Part shown: positions 16,162 through 25,753 of the stretch, piece by piece
How the letters are laid out: each line of letters begins with the position of its first letter
Numbering within the stretch: the first letter of the stretch is position 1
Origin: an uncultured Verrucomicrobia subdivision 3 bacterium
GTDB taxonomy: Bacteria; Verrucomicrobiota; Verrucomicrobiia; Limisphaerales; UBA11358
DNA length: 64,000 nucleotides
Direction of reading: 5' to 3'
NCBI GenBank assembly: GCA_903895255.1
Contig: CAITTG010000088.1
Coordinates: forward strand, 41,536-105,535
Position numbers and translations under genes: made by a program
Notes under the pieces: model-generated
The model's input: only the letters and a program-made list of their open reading frames with translations
Told to the model about the DNA's origin: nothing
Database searches by the model: none

Positions 16162-18444
16162 ATGAATCATTTTACCCGCAAAATTCTTTCCCTCGCCTTG
16201 GCGTTAATATTGCCGGTCCTCCCCTTGGTGCGCGCGCTGTTGCCCGCCACCAACCCGGCTTTGGCACCCTCAACCTGGTCCATCATTCTGAAAATAGGCG
16301 TTGCCACGGGCACCCTGCTGGGCAGTTACGATGCGGTTTCCGGCGCCACCGTCAACGGGGGCGTTTCGACTTACATCATCCCGCCCGTCAATGGCGGCTT
16401 CACGATTCCCCTCACCAATGGATTTCCCTACAAGGTCAAGCTGGCCACCACGCCCAACGCCGCCGGTTCCTGGACCACCACCCGGGCGGTAAACACCACC
16501 ACCCCTTCTTTTAACCTTTTCCCCGGTTTCTCCCTGACGAATACCGCGGGATTCCTGGGCGGCACTCCGGCCGTCATCGGTGGCCAGCAGACTTATGTCA
16601 CCACCATCTACGCCTGGGGCACCGGCACCACTGCTGCCGACAGTACCTTCACCAATTTCACTTTTATTGTCTATCCCACCTCGCCTCAAATCCTCTGGAG
16701 CGGGGCCGATGTGGCGGCCTCCTCATATTGGTCCGACCCGCTCAACTGGCAGCAACCTGGCACCCCCGCGGCTCCCGTCAGCTCGCAAGCCGTCCTTTTT
16801 TATGATTTGGGTGGCGGGTCAACGGCCGGCTCGGTAAATGATATTGTCGATGCTAACCTGACGATTCAATCGCTCCAATACGGCAACACGAACAACTACC
16901 ACACCACCCAGATTAATCCGGGGATCACCCTTGCCGTCACCAATCCGGCGGCCGCGAATTTAGTCTTCGTCGGGACCGGCACCGATAATGGGGCCAATCA
17001 AAGCGTGAATGCCACCATCACCGGCCCGGGTGGCCGGTGGGTCGTGGGTAGTTCCAGTATTGTCTCGCAAATGATTGTCCAGCAGGGCTCGGCCGCGGCG
17101 GGCACGCATAATGCCACCCTGAATCTGGCCAGTCTCGGTGCCTTCAACCTGACCGTCGGTCGTTTGCTGGTCGGTGGTGCACCCAGCGCGTCCGCCAGTG
17201 CGAGCAATTACTGCAGCGGGACGCTGGTGCTGGCCAAAACGAATATGATCCACCTCACCAGCACCATTACGCCTGCCTTGGATCTGGGAGACTCCCTCAA
17301 TAACGGCGCCACCAATCTCCTGCAACTCGGCCAGACCAACGCCCTGTACGTTGACACCCTGACCGTCGGCAATGCTAAAGCGCTGTCCACCCTGCAATTC
17401 AATCCCGCCCTCGCCGCCCTGCATCCCGCGCTGTTGCTGGCCGGAAACTCGTCCGCCCGGGTCACCGCCCTAGCGATCGCCGACTTTTCCAGCCAGGCGA
17501 CCAGTCCCGCCAACACCTTTGGTGTGGTGGACCTCAGCCTGGGGACAGTGAACGCGCAGGTAAATATCTGCTCCATCGCCAAAGGTCAGAATGGCTCCGG
17601 TTCCGGGACCGCCACGGGCACCCTGACCATCGGCGCGGGCACCTTTAACGTCAACACTCTCAGTTTGGCCACCCTGGCCGCCACCACCGCCGCCGCGACC
17701 GTGAGCGGCACGGTGAATGTCATCGCCGGCGGCACCCTCGTGGTAAACACCAGTTTGATCCTCGGTGTCAACCCCGGCGCCCCCGTGGCCGCCACGGCCA
17801 CCTTGAATATCACCAACGGCACTGTGCTTGCCAATAGCATCACGCTCCAGAATTCCGGCCGGGTGAATGCCACGATCAATCTGAGTGGGGGCACCCTGGT
17901 AATCTCCAACACCGCCGGCACGCTTGCCGCCCCCTTGAGCACGGTGAATTTGGGCGGAGGTTGGCTGCATTTAAACCTCAACGCTGGCACCGGGGTGACC
18001 AACCTCATCGCCACCAACGTGACCGCCACTGCCTCCACCACCTTGGTCCTGGACTCCATCACGGGCGCCACCGCCTCCAAGGCCTATCCCCTCATCAGCT
18101 ATGCTGGCTCCGACCCGGCTGCCCGGCTCGTGCTGGGGGCCTTGCCAGCGGGTTACAGCGGCACTCTGGTGGATGACACCGTCAACAAACTTGTCAGTGT
18201 TAAATTCAACCCGCTCCCCCCGGTGCTCAATAGTGTGGTGGCGGCGGCTGGCTCACTGGTCTTCAGCGGCACGGGCAGCGCCAACACCGGTTTTTCCCTC
18301 CGGTCCACCAATGACCTCGCCATCCCCCTGGCCAGCTGGCCGGTCATTGGTACCGGCACCATCAACGGCGCGGGCATCTTGAATTATACGCAGTCGGTTA
18401 ATTCCGCCGTCAGCAAAGCTTTTTTCCTGTTCAGCTCGCCTTGA
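16162..18444 (+). CDS. Autotransporter-strand-like surface protein with FMN-attachment-like motif
   Basis: The 760-residue protein shares its first 130 residues with the preceding gene: a hydrophobic export segment, APSTWSIILKIGV, and Y56-D57-A-V-S-G-A-T63. Residues 170-690 differ and show WSGADVAASSYWSDPLNW followed by long Gly/Thr/Asn-rich beta repeats typical of autotransporter-associated strand (beta-helix) proteins. The C-terminal 50 residues again match the previous gene. It is presumably exported and displayed on the cell surface. D-A-V-S-G-A-T next to an apbE gene makes it a candidate ApbE substrate. This is an inference from the motif, its conserved position and the neighbourhood. 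Confidence 0.75.
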   Translation: MNHFTRKILSLALALILPVLPLVRALLPATNPALAPSTWSIILKIGVATGTLLGSYDAVSGATVNGGVSTYIIPPVNGGFTIPLTNGFPYKVKLATTPNAAGSWTTTRAVNTTTPSFNLFPGFSLTNTAGFLGGTPAVIGGQQTYVTTIYAWGTGTTAADSTFTNFTFIVYPTSPQILWSGADVAASSYWSDPLNWQQPGTPAAPVSSQAVLFYDLGGGSTAGSVNDIVDANLTIQSLQYGNTNNYHTTQINPGITLAVTNPAAANLVFVGTGTDNGANQSVNATITGPGGRWVVGSSSIVSQMIVQQGSAAAGTHNATLNLASLGAFNLTVGRLLVGGAPSASASASNYCSGTLVLAKTNMIHLTSTITPALDLGDSLNNGATNLLQLGQTNALYVDTLTVGNAKALSTLQFNPALAALHPALLLAGNSSARVTALAIADFSSQATSPANTFGVVDLSLGTVNAQVNICSIAKGQNGSGSGTATGTLTIGAGTFNVNTLSLATLAATTAAATVSGTVNVIAGGTLVVNTSLILGVNPGAPVAATATLNITNGTVLANSITLQNSGRVNATINLSGGTLVISNTAGTLAAPLSTVNLGGGWLHLNLNAGTGVTNLIATNVTATASTTLVLDSITGATASKAYPLISYAGSDPAARLVLGALPAGYSGTLVDDTVNKLVSVKFNPLPPVLNSVVAAAGSLVFSGTGSANTGFSLRSTNDLAIPLASWPVIGTGTINGAGILNYTQSVNSAVSKAFFLFSSP
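18292..18444 (+). repeat. Direct repeat copy 2: shared C-terminal module
   Basis: This is the second copy of the 153-bp 3' module described at 15927-16079, about 96 percent identical, with no length change. It indicates recent duplication or gene conversion between the two genes. Confidence 0.85.
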
Positions 18445-18511
18445 AGTTGCCGACTGAGGCGCTTGCGTTAAAAATCGTGACTCTGTCTGCGGCTCAGGTA
18501 AGTTTGCCCGG

Positions 18512-19840
18512 GTGAAAACCCGTTTCTCCTTCTGCCTGACGGACCGCTGGCTGCACGTTATAATTGCCTTTTGGGCAGCTATTCAAACTATTCAGGCCCA
18601 GAGTCCCAGCTTCCACCCTGCCCTCCCCACTATTCCCGCCCGGATTGTGGATATCACTCTTTTCGGGGCCATCGGTGATGGCCTCAGCACCAACACCACC
18701 GCCCTCCAGTCCGCCATTGATGACACCCGGTCCGCCGGTGGCGGCACCGTGGAAATTCCGGCCGGCGTCTATTTGTGCGGACCCGTCACGCTCGCCAACA
18801 ATTTGCGCCTGCAACTGGATGCCGGTGCCATCCTGCGCCTGCTTCCGCTGGACAAATACCCTGGCGGCACCGAGACCCCCCCCAATTTCCTCAGCGGTGC
18901 GGGCTTGCATGACCTGGCCATCAGCGGCCCGGGCATGATCGATGGCCAGGGCATTCCCTGGTGGCCGTACGCCAAAAATAAAAGTGCCCATCGCCCCCGC
19001 CTCATCGCCCTGTCCGCCTGCCACCGGGTGTTGATTGAAAATGTGACGCTCACGAACTCACCCATGTTTCACATCGCCATCAGTGGCAAATCCAGCGATG
19101 TCACCGTCCGCGGCGTCACCATCCGCGCCAACCCTTCCACCGATCCCGTTGCCCCCGGGCATAACACGGACGCCTGCGACGTCAGCGGCACCCGCATCCT
19201 CATTCAGGATTGCAACGTCAGCGTCGGCGATGACAACTTCACTTGCGGTGGTGGCACCTCCGATGTGTTGATCACCAACTGCACCTATGGTTATGGCCAC
19301 GGCGTGTCCATCGGCAGCTACACCCACAGCGGCGGAGTTTCGAATATCACCGTCATCAACTGCACCTTCAATCGCACCGAGGCCGGCATCCGCATCAAGT
19401 CTGACCGCGACCGCGGCGGCCTGGTGCAAAACCTGGCCTACCTGAATCTCAGCATGACCAATGTCGGCTGTCCCATCCTGATTTATGGAGCGTATATGAA
19501 TCCCAACCCGGTTTACCGGGCGCTCGCCAAACTCACGGCCGCCCAGGCCGCCGCCTACCCGGCCGCGCCGGTGGCCCTGCGCACACCCATCTACCGCAAC
19601 CTCGTGTTTAGCAACCTCACGGCCACCGTGCAACCCGGCTATCGCGCCGGCCTGATCTGGGGCCTGCCGGAAATGAATGTGACCAACGTCCTGTTGCAGC
19701 AAGTCCACATCACCGCCGACCGCCCCTTTGGCCTTTACGATGTCCAAAATGTGCGCGTGGTGGATTCGCAAATCATCACCCCCGCCGGCGTGCCGCCCTG
19801 GTCCGTCACCAATGCCACCGTGGCGGTGGAGCCGCGCTAA
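18512..19840 (+). CDS. GH28 polygalacturonase-like glycoside hydrolase
   Basis: The 442-residue protein has a signal segment ending near QTIQAQ, then the pectate-lyase-superfamily entry (ITLFGAIGDGLSTNTTALQSAID) and a right-handed beta-helix. The GH28 catalytic motifs are present in order: NTDACD, GDDNFTCGG, GHGVSIGS and RIKSDRDRGG, so it is probably active on pectin or a related polyuronide, acting outside the cytoplasm. The first motif has Ala where NTDGxD is usual. The gene is on the same strand as the surface protein genes before it; its 3' end overlaps by 4 bases the convergent LonN-domain gene. Confidence 0.9.
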   Translation: MKTRFSFCLTDRWLHVIIAFWAAIQTIQAQSPSFHPALPTIPARIVDITLFGAIGDGLSTNTTALQSAIDDTRSAGGGTVEIPAGVYLCGPVTLANNLRLQLDAGAILRLLPLDKYPGGTETPPNFLSGAGLHDLAISGPGMIDGQGIPWWPYAKNKSAHRPRLIALSACHRVLIENVTLTNSPMFHIAISGKSSDVTVRGVTIRANPSTDPVAPGHNTDACDVSGTRILIQDCNVSVGDDNFTCGGGTSDVLITNCTYGYGHGVSIGSYTHSGGVSNITVINCTFNRTEAGIRIKSDRDRGGLVQNLAYLNLSMTNVGCPILIYGAYMNPNPVYRALAKLTAAQAAAYPAAPVALRTPIYRNLVFSNLTATVQPGYRAGLIWGLPEMNVTNVLLQQVHITADRPFGLYDVQNVRVVDSQIITPAGVPPWSVTNATVAVEPR

Positions 19841-20469
19841 AACTCCGCCGCGCCCGGGATGAAGTGTCCGTTGAGTTTGACGCGTTCCTTAAGCTTCTCC
19901 ATCTCTTGCGCCAGCGGCAGGATTTTTTGCAGATGTCGCTGCAAAAATGCCTGCCGCTCGCGTTCTGACCGCAGGGTGAGCAAATGATATTCCTCCCGCA
20001 GCGAAAGGCCCGCATGATGCGCCACATCGTAACTCCATAGCAGGGCGTCCTTTTTGGCAAATTTCTTCTGAATCTGAAGCGTCGCGTGCAATTCTTTGAT
20101 GCCTTGAATGATCTCGCGCATAACCTGGCGGTTCCCGGCGGGATGATCTGCGAGATACTCCACTGGCGCGCCGCTGTAGAGTTTCGCGGGTGGCAGTCGG
20201 AGCGGGCCCGCCAACTGGAAAACCTTTATCCCGTCGGTGACAATGTCCATTTCCCCGTTGTCGTGAATTTCCCTTATTTCCCGGAGCCGCACCAGGGTCC
20301 CCAGTTCGGTGACTTGCTTGTCCAAGACCGTGGGGATGCCGAACGGTGCGCCGGTGTCCGCGCAATCCTGAATCAGTTGCCTGTAGCGTGGTTCGAAAAT
20401 ATGGAGATGCAATTCCTCGCCGGGATAAACCACCAGCCCCAGCGGGAAGACCGGAATAAAGGCGCTCAT
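19837..20469 (-). CDS. Lon N-terminal (LON substrate-binding) domain protein
   Basis: Starting at the ATG giving MSAFIPVFPLGLVVYPG, the 210-residue protein matches the stand-alone LonN/PUA-like domain family: LHIFEPRYRQLIQDC, a middle beta region with GTLVRLREIREIHDNGEMDI, and a helical tail rich in Arg/Glu. It has neither the AAA+ nor the protease domain of Lon. Such proteins are often used as peptidase-like adaptor domains; the target is unknown. The frame extends to a TTG 12 bases upstream, but the consensus start of the family supports the ATG. Confidence 0.85.
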   Translation of the reverse strand: MSAFIPVFPLGLVVYPGEELHLHIFEPRYRQLIQDCADTGAPFGIPTVLDKQVTELGTLVRLREIREIHDNGEMDIVTDGIKVFQLAGPLRLPPAKLYSGAPVEYLADHPAGNRQVMREIIQGIKELHATLQIQKKFAKKDALLWSYDVAHHAGLSLREEYHLLTLRSERERQAFLQRHLQKILPLAQEMEKLKERVKLNGHFIPGAAEF

Positions 20470-20698
20470 GACTTGATCCAATGGCTCATATCACGCCGTT
20501 CATGATACCAAACCCGCTGTGGGAGCGAAGCGGAAAACTCGTTAGAACATCGGCGAAAAAGGTTGGTTTTCGACCGGGAAACACGGGAACATGCCTTTTT
20601 AGACGGATTTTTTAGCCTAACCATCCCAACGGGCTGTACGTCTGAAATCTTCCCTTTTGGTTCAGCGACCCTGACCCCAGTTGTTGACGCAACGCCCT

Positions 20699-21865
20699 TT
20701 ATTTTAAGGCGCGGGCAAATTGGCCGAGGGTCGTGGCGAAGGTGGCGGCATTGAAATCGGGGATGGATTGGGCTTCCTGGAACAAATCATTCAGGGTTTG
20801 GCTGGCGACGGGCGAAACGGGGGTGGTTTGGGCCAGCAGCAGACGGTCGAGGGCGAGGACCAAGCGCTCGGCCCGATGGGCGGCGACTTCGCCGGGGGCC
20901 GTGGTGAAATCACCCGAGGTGGCGGCCAGCCGGGCAAGCATCGTGGGTGCGAGGTCAGCGGACCAGGTGAGTCCGGCCGCGGCCCGGGCGGCGGCATCGG
21001 CGCCTGATTGAGCGGCTTGGAAGTCGCCGGGACTGGGGCTGATGGCGAGATTGCCCACCCCAGGCAGGGCCGGATCGACGCCATCGAGTTTTTCCAGCAA
21101 CCAGACCAATGCCTGCCAGCGGGCGAGCAGATGTTGGTCGGGGATGGTTTCCCGGTTCAACTGCCAGCTCAATTCCCGCAGGGCCACAGCCTGGCCGACA
21201 TACCACGTCTGGGCGCGGTTCCAAGCGGGTTTTTCCACCCAATGCCTGGGCTCGGCCGCGCATTGACCATCGAGTTCGAAGAGGAGTTCAGGATGGCCGG
21301 CTTGCAGCAAGGGCACGGCAAGGGTTTGATGGCAGGCCACACAGGCGTTGGCGCGGACGTAAAGATTCTGCAAATCGCGCATGCCGGCGAACACGCGGTC
21401 GGCGGGTGTCCAATCTTTGCGGGTGTGGGCGCGCAGCCAGTTTTCCGCGGGGCCATGGCAGCATTCGCAAGAAACCCCCTCGGTCACAGATATGTCCGGT
21501 CCGCGGCGATCGGCGGGAACCGCGGACAAGGGAGCGTGACAGGTGGTGCAGGTTGCGTCGGTGCTGGGGTCCGTGATGGCCAGCGCGGCGGCGATTTGAC
21601 GGGAGCGCGCGGTGGCCAGGGTGGCGACGGGTCGTTGGGAATGGAAATCCCGCCGGGACCAGACAAGATACTGGTTTTGATGCGCTCCGCCGCCGCCATG
21701 GCAGGAGGAACTGGCACAGGATGGCGCGCCCAGATAGTGGGGCGGGGCCAGCGTTACCGGTGTTTCAGCACGGGCGGGTGTGCGGCCGAATAGCGGGAGC
21801 GCGGCCGCCAGCCAAAGCCACCAGACCCCTGGGTTGCCCGGAGCGATATTAAGTAGTTTACTCAC
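20699..21865 (-). CDS. Tetraheme c-type cytochrome, c554-like
   Basis: The protein has a signal segment (WWLWLAAALPLF...ARA) and four heme-binding motifs: C-ASSS-CH (unusual, with four residues between cysteines), CTTCH, CECCH and CVACH, in the spacing of the cytochrome c554 family. The C-terminal half has no heme motif and is helical. It should carry electrons in the periplasm. It is divergent from the FAD/2Fe-2S reductase gene and shares its promoter region. I chose the GTG at 21865 since it precedes the signal peptide directly; the frame reaches a TTG at 21904, which would overlap the divergent gene. Confidence 0.8.
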   Translation of the reverse strand: MSKLLNIAPGNPGVWWLWLAAALPLFGRTPARAETPVTLAPPHYLGAPSCASSSCHGGGGAHQNQYLVWSRRDFHSQRPVATLATARSRQIAAALAITDPSTDATCTTCHAPLSAVPADRRGPDISVTEGVSCECCHGPAENWLRAHTRKDWTPADRVFAGMRDLQNLYVRANACVACHQTLAVPLLQAGHPELLFELDGQCAAEPRHWVEKPAWNRAQTWYVGQAVALRELSWQLNRETIPDQHLLARWQALVWLLEKLDGVDPALPGVGNLAISPSPGDFQAAQSGADAAARAAAGLTWSADLAPTMLARLAATSGDFTTAPGEVAAHRAERLVLALDRLLLAQTTPVSPVASQTLNDLFQEAQSIPDFNAATFATTLGQFARALK

Positions 21866-21898
21866 GTTTATAAATTCGTTAATGGAGTGTTTAACCGA

Positions 21899-23203
21899 AT
21901 GCAATCCTTTCTTGAGAATTTGCGAACTGAGGCCGGCGGGAGTTTGAGTCTGGCAGCGGGGTTGGTGTTGACGTTCACACTGGGACTCTGGGCGTTTTTT
22001 GAAATGGCCCGGGCATTATGGCGACTTTACGGGGACCGGCAGGAACAATTGGCCGCGATCGAAAAACTCCACAACGAGGTGCGGGAGGTCAAACTGCGGT
22101 GCCGGGAACTGGAGCAGTCGCAGGCCGGCTGGAATGGCTGCCGGAAATTTACCGTGGCGAAAAAGGTGCGGGAGTGCGAGGACGTGCATGCCTTTTACTT
22201 AAAACCGCATGATGGCCGGCCGCTGCCGGCCTTCAAGCCCGGGCAATATTTGACTTTCCAACTGGATTTGCCCGGCCGCGACAAGCCGCTGGTGCGATGC
22301 TATTCCCTGTCCGACAGCGCGCACCAAAAAGATTACTACCGCGTCACCATCAAAAAGGAGCAAGCCCCGCCGGACAGGCCGGAATTGCCACCGGGGGCGG
22401 GCTCGACCTATTTTACGGAGGTGGTCAAAGAGGGGGACATTCTCAATGTGAAGGCACCGACGGGGCATTTCTTCCTGGACATGACGCGGATGAACCCGGT
22501 TGTGCTGATAGCGGGCGGGGTGGGGATCACGCCCATGCTCTGCATGGCCAACGCCATCGCGGCGAGCGGATCCAAACGGGTGGCCTATTTCTTTTTTGGG
22601 GTGCGCAACCAGCGCGAGCATATCCACAAGGCCGAACTCGAGAAACTGGCGGCGGAGCATGAAAACATTCATCTGCACGTGTGCTACAGCCGCCCGGGGC
22701 CGGACGAGGTAAAGGGCCGGGATTACCACCATGAAGGCCGGGTATGCATTGAACTCCTGAAAGCGGTGCTGCCCGCCAATAATTTTGAATATTATTTGTG
22801 TGGCAACGGAGCCTTCATGAAAAGCCTCACGGACGGCCTGGAGGCGTGGGGCGTGCCGGAGAAAGATGTGCATTTCGAGGCGTTCGGCCCGGCGACGGTG
22901 AAGAAAAAGACCGTCCCACCCACGCCGACGGAAACGGTGCATCTTGCCCGGCTGGAAGTGACCTTCAGCCGGTCCGGCAAAACGCTGCGCTGGGAGCCGG
23001 CGGCGGGCAACCTGCTGGAGTTCGCCCGCGCGGAAAATGTGAAAATTGATTCGGGTTGCTGTGCCGGGAGCTGCGGTTCGTGTGTGGTGGCGATCAAGTC
23101 AGGCGAGGTGGATTACATTTCCCAGCCGTCCAGTCTGCCCGACGCGGGCACCTGTCTGGCGTGTGTCTGCCGGCCAAAAACCCATCTGGTCATCGACGCC
23201 TGA
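21899..23203 (+). CDS. Membrane-anchored FAD/NAD(P)H reductase with C-terminal 2Fe-2S domain
   Basis: The 434-residue protein has one N-terminal membrane helix (about 15-38), a short coiled coil, a ferredoxin-reductase FAD domain with RCYSLSD near 133, an NAD(P) domain with GGVGITPM near 205, and a plant-type 2Fe-2S domain whose ligands lie in CCAGSCGSC and later CLAC. The order matches HCP reductase and the reductases of ring hydroxylases. It should pass electrons from NAD(P)H to a partner at the inner face of the membrane. The ATG at 21899 follows GGAG at 21884-21887. The polyferredoxin gene begins 7 bases after its stop, suggesting direct coupling. Confidence 0.88.
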   Translation: MQSFLENLRTEAGGSLSLAAGLVLTFTLGLWAFFEMARALWRLYGDRQEQLAAIEKLHNEVREVKLRCRELEQSQAGWNGCRKFTVAKKVRECEDVHAFYLKPHDGRPLPAFKPGQYLTFQLDLPGRDKPLVRCYSLSDSAHQKDYYRVTIKKEQAPPDRPELPPGAGSTYFTEVVKEGDILNVKAPTGHFFLDMTRMNPVVLIAGGVGITPMLCMANAIAASGSKRVAYFFFGVRNQREHIHKAELEKLAAEHENIHLHVCYSRPGPDEVKGRDYHHEGRVCIELLKAVLPANNFEYYLCGNGAFMKSLTDGLEAWGVPEKDVHFEAFGPATVKKKTVPPTPTETVHLARLEVTFSRSGKTLRWEPAAGNLLEFARAENVKIDSGCCAGSCGSCVVAIKSGEVDYISQPSSLPDAGTCLACVCRPKTHLVIDA

Positions 23204-23210
23204 ACCAGCC

Positions 23211-24935
23211 ATGCCGCAAGCCGCACCCATATTTGAGAGGCCGCAACGCTGGGATGCCCCGTTCAGCCCGGACATGACCGAGGCGGCGGTGGATCGGTTG
23301 CTGACCATCGCGCCATTCTGCCACATGGCCGCGGACAGATTTCCCCGGCGGACGCCCTTGCGGGACATTCTGAAGAATGACACGCGCACGCTGCGTTGTC
23401 AGGACGGAGAAATCATCATGCGGCAGGGGGATTACGGCACTTCGGCCTTTTTGATCCTGTCCGGCGGGGCGCGGGTGGTGTTGAATCCGGGGCTGCCTTC
23501 GGAGTTGCTGGGGCGGAAGGAGCCGGTGAAAAAGGGCGTGTGGCAGACATTGGCGCAACTGTGGTCCGGGGGTCGTCCACCGGAGAGTTATCCCCGGTCC
23601 TGGTGGCGCGGGGTGAAAGGCGTGAGCGCGCGGCAGACGGAAAACCAGGATGTGCGGGTATTTTTGCAGGACGTGCCCCGGGTGTTGGACGAGCACCGCA
23701 CGGACGCCATGCGGGACGGGGAGTTTTTCGGGGAAATTGCGGCGTTGAGCCGGATGCCGCGCACCTCGACGATATTCGCGGAGGGCCAGGGCGGCAGTGA
23801 ACTGCTGGAAATACGGTGGCAGGGGCTGCGGGATTTGATGAAATACGATGACGCGCTGCGCACCCATATCAACAAAATTTACCGGGAGCGCGCGCTGGCC
23901 TCGTACCTGAACGCCCATCCATTGTTCCAGCATTTAGCCGGGGAGCAGCGGGCACGGGTGGCCAGCCAGATTGAATTCGCCACGTACGGGGATTATGACT
24001 GGTCCGGGGAATACAAGCGGCTGGCGCAGGCGGGGACCATGAAGCCGGAGCAGGAGCCGGTGATTGTCCAGCAAGGGGATTATCCGAACGGGGTGGTGCT
24101 GGTGCGGGCGGGGTTTGGGCGGGTGGGCCAGAAATATGGGGCCGGCGAACGCACGCTTAATTATATTGGTGCGGGCCAGGCTTTTGGCCTGCGGGAGGTC
24201 GCCCACAACTGGCGCACCCCGAGCGCGCCAGTGAGCATGCAGTTCATGCTGCGAGCGATCGGCTACACGCACTTGCTCATCGTGCCAACGCGGGTGATGG
24301 AGGAAATCGTGCTGCCCTCGCTGCCGGCGCACGAGTTGCCGCCGCCGGTCGAAGCAGTGGCGGAGCCCGGTGGCTTGGTGGCGGGGCCGGACAAGCGGCC
24401 AAAAGTGAGCTCGGAGACGCTGGAATTTCTCACCGCGAACCGTTTTTTCAACGGCACGGCGACCATGGTCATCGACTTGGACCGTTGCACGCGCTGTGAT
24501 GATTGTGTGCGGGCCTGTGCCTCGACCCACGATAACAATCCTCGTTTTTTAAGGCATGGTCCGGCCAGTGGTCGCCTGATGATCGCCAATGCGTGCATGC
24601 ACTGCGCCGATCCGGTCTGCATGCTTGGGTGTCCCACGGGGGCGATCCACCGCGAGTCCTTTGCCGGCCAGGTCGTCATCAATCCGCTTACGTGCATCGG
24701 TTGCAAAGCGTGTTACAACAACTGTCCGTATGAGGCCATCCGGATGGTCGACATCCGGGATGCCAGTGGCGGGTTTGTGCTGGACCAGGAATTAAAGCCG
24801 ATCAGCAAGGCGACGAAGTGCGATCTCTGCGTGGAAAACCGTGGCGGCCCCGCCTGCGAACGGGCCTGTCCGCACGGCGCGCTGGCGCGGATTAATTTGA
24901 ACAATCTGGACGTCCTGGCGCGCTGGTTAAAGTAA
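23211..24935 (+). CDS. Cyclic-nucleotide-binding polyferredoxin (two CNB-like domains plus four 4Fe-4S clusters)
   Basis: The 574-residue cytosolic protein has a first CNB domain (about 60-200) with phosphate-binding cassette FFGEIAALSRMPRTSTIFAE: the Glu and Arg that hold cAMP are both present. A second CNB-like domain (about 230-370) has a degenerate cassette. Residues 415-570 hold four 4Fe-4S cysteine sets of the DmsB/HybA type (CTRCDDC, CMHCADPVC, CIGCKAC, CDLCVEN). It probably relays electrons from the upstream reductase to the membrane protein encoded next, with which it overlaps by one base. Nucleotide control of electron flow is suggested by the fusion; a cyclase gene lies 5 kb downstream. 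Confidence 0.88.
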   Translation: MPQAAPIFERPQRWDAPFSPDMTEAAVDRLLTIAPFCHMAADRFPRRTPLRDILKNDTRTLRCQDGEIIMRQGDYGTSAFLILSGGARVVLNPGLPSELLGRKEPVKKGVWQTLAQLWSGGRPPESYPRSWWRGVKGVSARQTENQDVRVFLQDVPRVLDEHRTDAMRDGEFFGEIAALSRMPRTSTIFAEGQGGSELLEIRWQGLRDLMKYDDALRTHINKIYRERALASYLNAHPLFQHLAGEQRARVASQIEFATYGDYDWSGEYKRLAQAGTMKPEQEPVIVQQGDYPNGVVLVRAGFGRVGQKYGAGERTLNYIGAGQAFGLREVAHNWRTPSAPVSMQFMLRAIGYTHLLIVPTRVMEEIVLPSLPAHELPPPVEAVAEPGGLVAGPDKRPKVSSETLEFLTANRFFNGTATMVIDLDRCTRCDDCVRACASTHDNNPRFLRHGPASGRLMIANACMHCADPVCMLGCPTGAIHRESFAGQVVINPLTCIGCKACYNNCPYEAIRMVDIRDASGGFVLDQELKPISKATKCDLCVENRGGPACERACPHGALARINLNNLDVLARWLK

Positions 24936-25753
24936 TGAAACGTTTCCGAAAACAATTTTGGCTGGGCACGCTCACCCTGCTGGTGGCGAGTCTGGGCGCG
25001 CTGCGAGTGCAGCGGGACTGGCAACCGCGACTGCCGGGTTATGCTTATGTGTCCGGCTGGGTGTTGCTGGGCTTCATGCTGCTGCTGGCGCTGTTCAATG
25101 CGCGTAAAAAGCTGCCGTTCCTGCCGTTGGGCCGCGCCGAGACCTGGCTGCAAATTCATATCTACGGCGGATTTTTCACGGTTGTTTTATTTTTGATCCA
25201 CTTGAATTTCCGTCCCCCCCGGGGCGGGTTTGAAATCACGCTGGCATTACTGTTTGGGGTGGTGAGCCTCAGCGGCATCGTGGGGCTGGTCCTGAGCCGG
25301 GTGCTGCCCCGGCGGCTGCAAACCCGGGGGGGCGAGGTGCTGTATGAAAAAATTCCGGGGATCCGCCACGGCCTGCGACTTCAGGCGGAAAAACTGGCCC
25401 TGGCCGGGCCGGCGGGATCGCCGATCATTGCGGAATTTTACGCGCGGCGCCTGGCCGATTTTTTATCCGGCCCCCAAAACTTCTGGCTGCACTTGCAGGA
25501 ATCGCGCCGCCCCATCACCCAGTTGCTGGCCGATCTGAGCGATCTGCGGAGCCATGTGACGGAAACCGACGCGAAGGTGCTGGATGAACTGGCGGAACTG
25601 GCGCGCCAAAAAGACGGGCTGGATTACCATTACGCCCTGCAATCCTCGCTGAAACTCTGGCTGTTTGTCCATTTACCATTCACCTACGGGTTGCTGCTGT
25701 TTACATTTTGGCACATCGTGCTGGTCTATGCCTACTCGGGGGGGGCGCAATGA
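24935..25753 (+). CDS. Diheme b-type-like integral membrane protein
   Basis: The 272-residue protein has two helices near the N-terminus (10-24, 40-56), two more at about 75-120, and a last pair at about 235-265. His75 and His89 are 14 apart on one helix pair, and His246 and His260 are also 14 apart, the spacing expected for two b hemes stacked between helices. A soluble loop of roughly 110 residues lies between. It begins in the stop of the polyferredoxin gene and overlaps the decaheme gene by 4 bases, so the four genes are likely translated together. It would carry electrons across the membrane or act on quinone. Confidence 0.75.
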   Translation: MKRFRKQFWLGTLTLLVASLGALRVQRDWQPRLPGYAYVSGWVLLGFMLLLALFNARKKLPFLPLGRAETWLQIHIYGGFFTVVLFLIHLNFRPPRGGFEITLALLFGVVSLSGIVGLVLSRVLPRRLQTRGGEVLYEKIPGIRHGLRLQAEKLALAGPAGSPIIAEFYARRLADFLSGPQNFWLHLQESRRPITQLLADLSDLRSHVTETDAKVLDELAELARQKDGLDYHYALQSSLKLWLFVHLPFTYGLLLFTFWHIVLVYAYSGGAQ

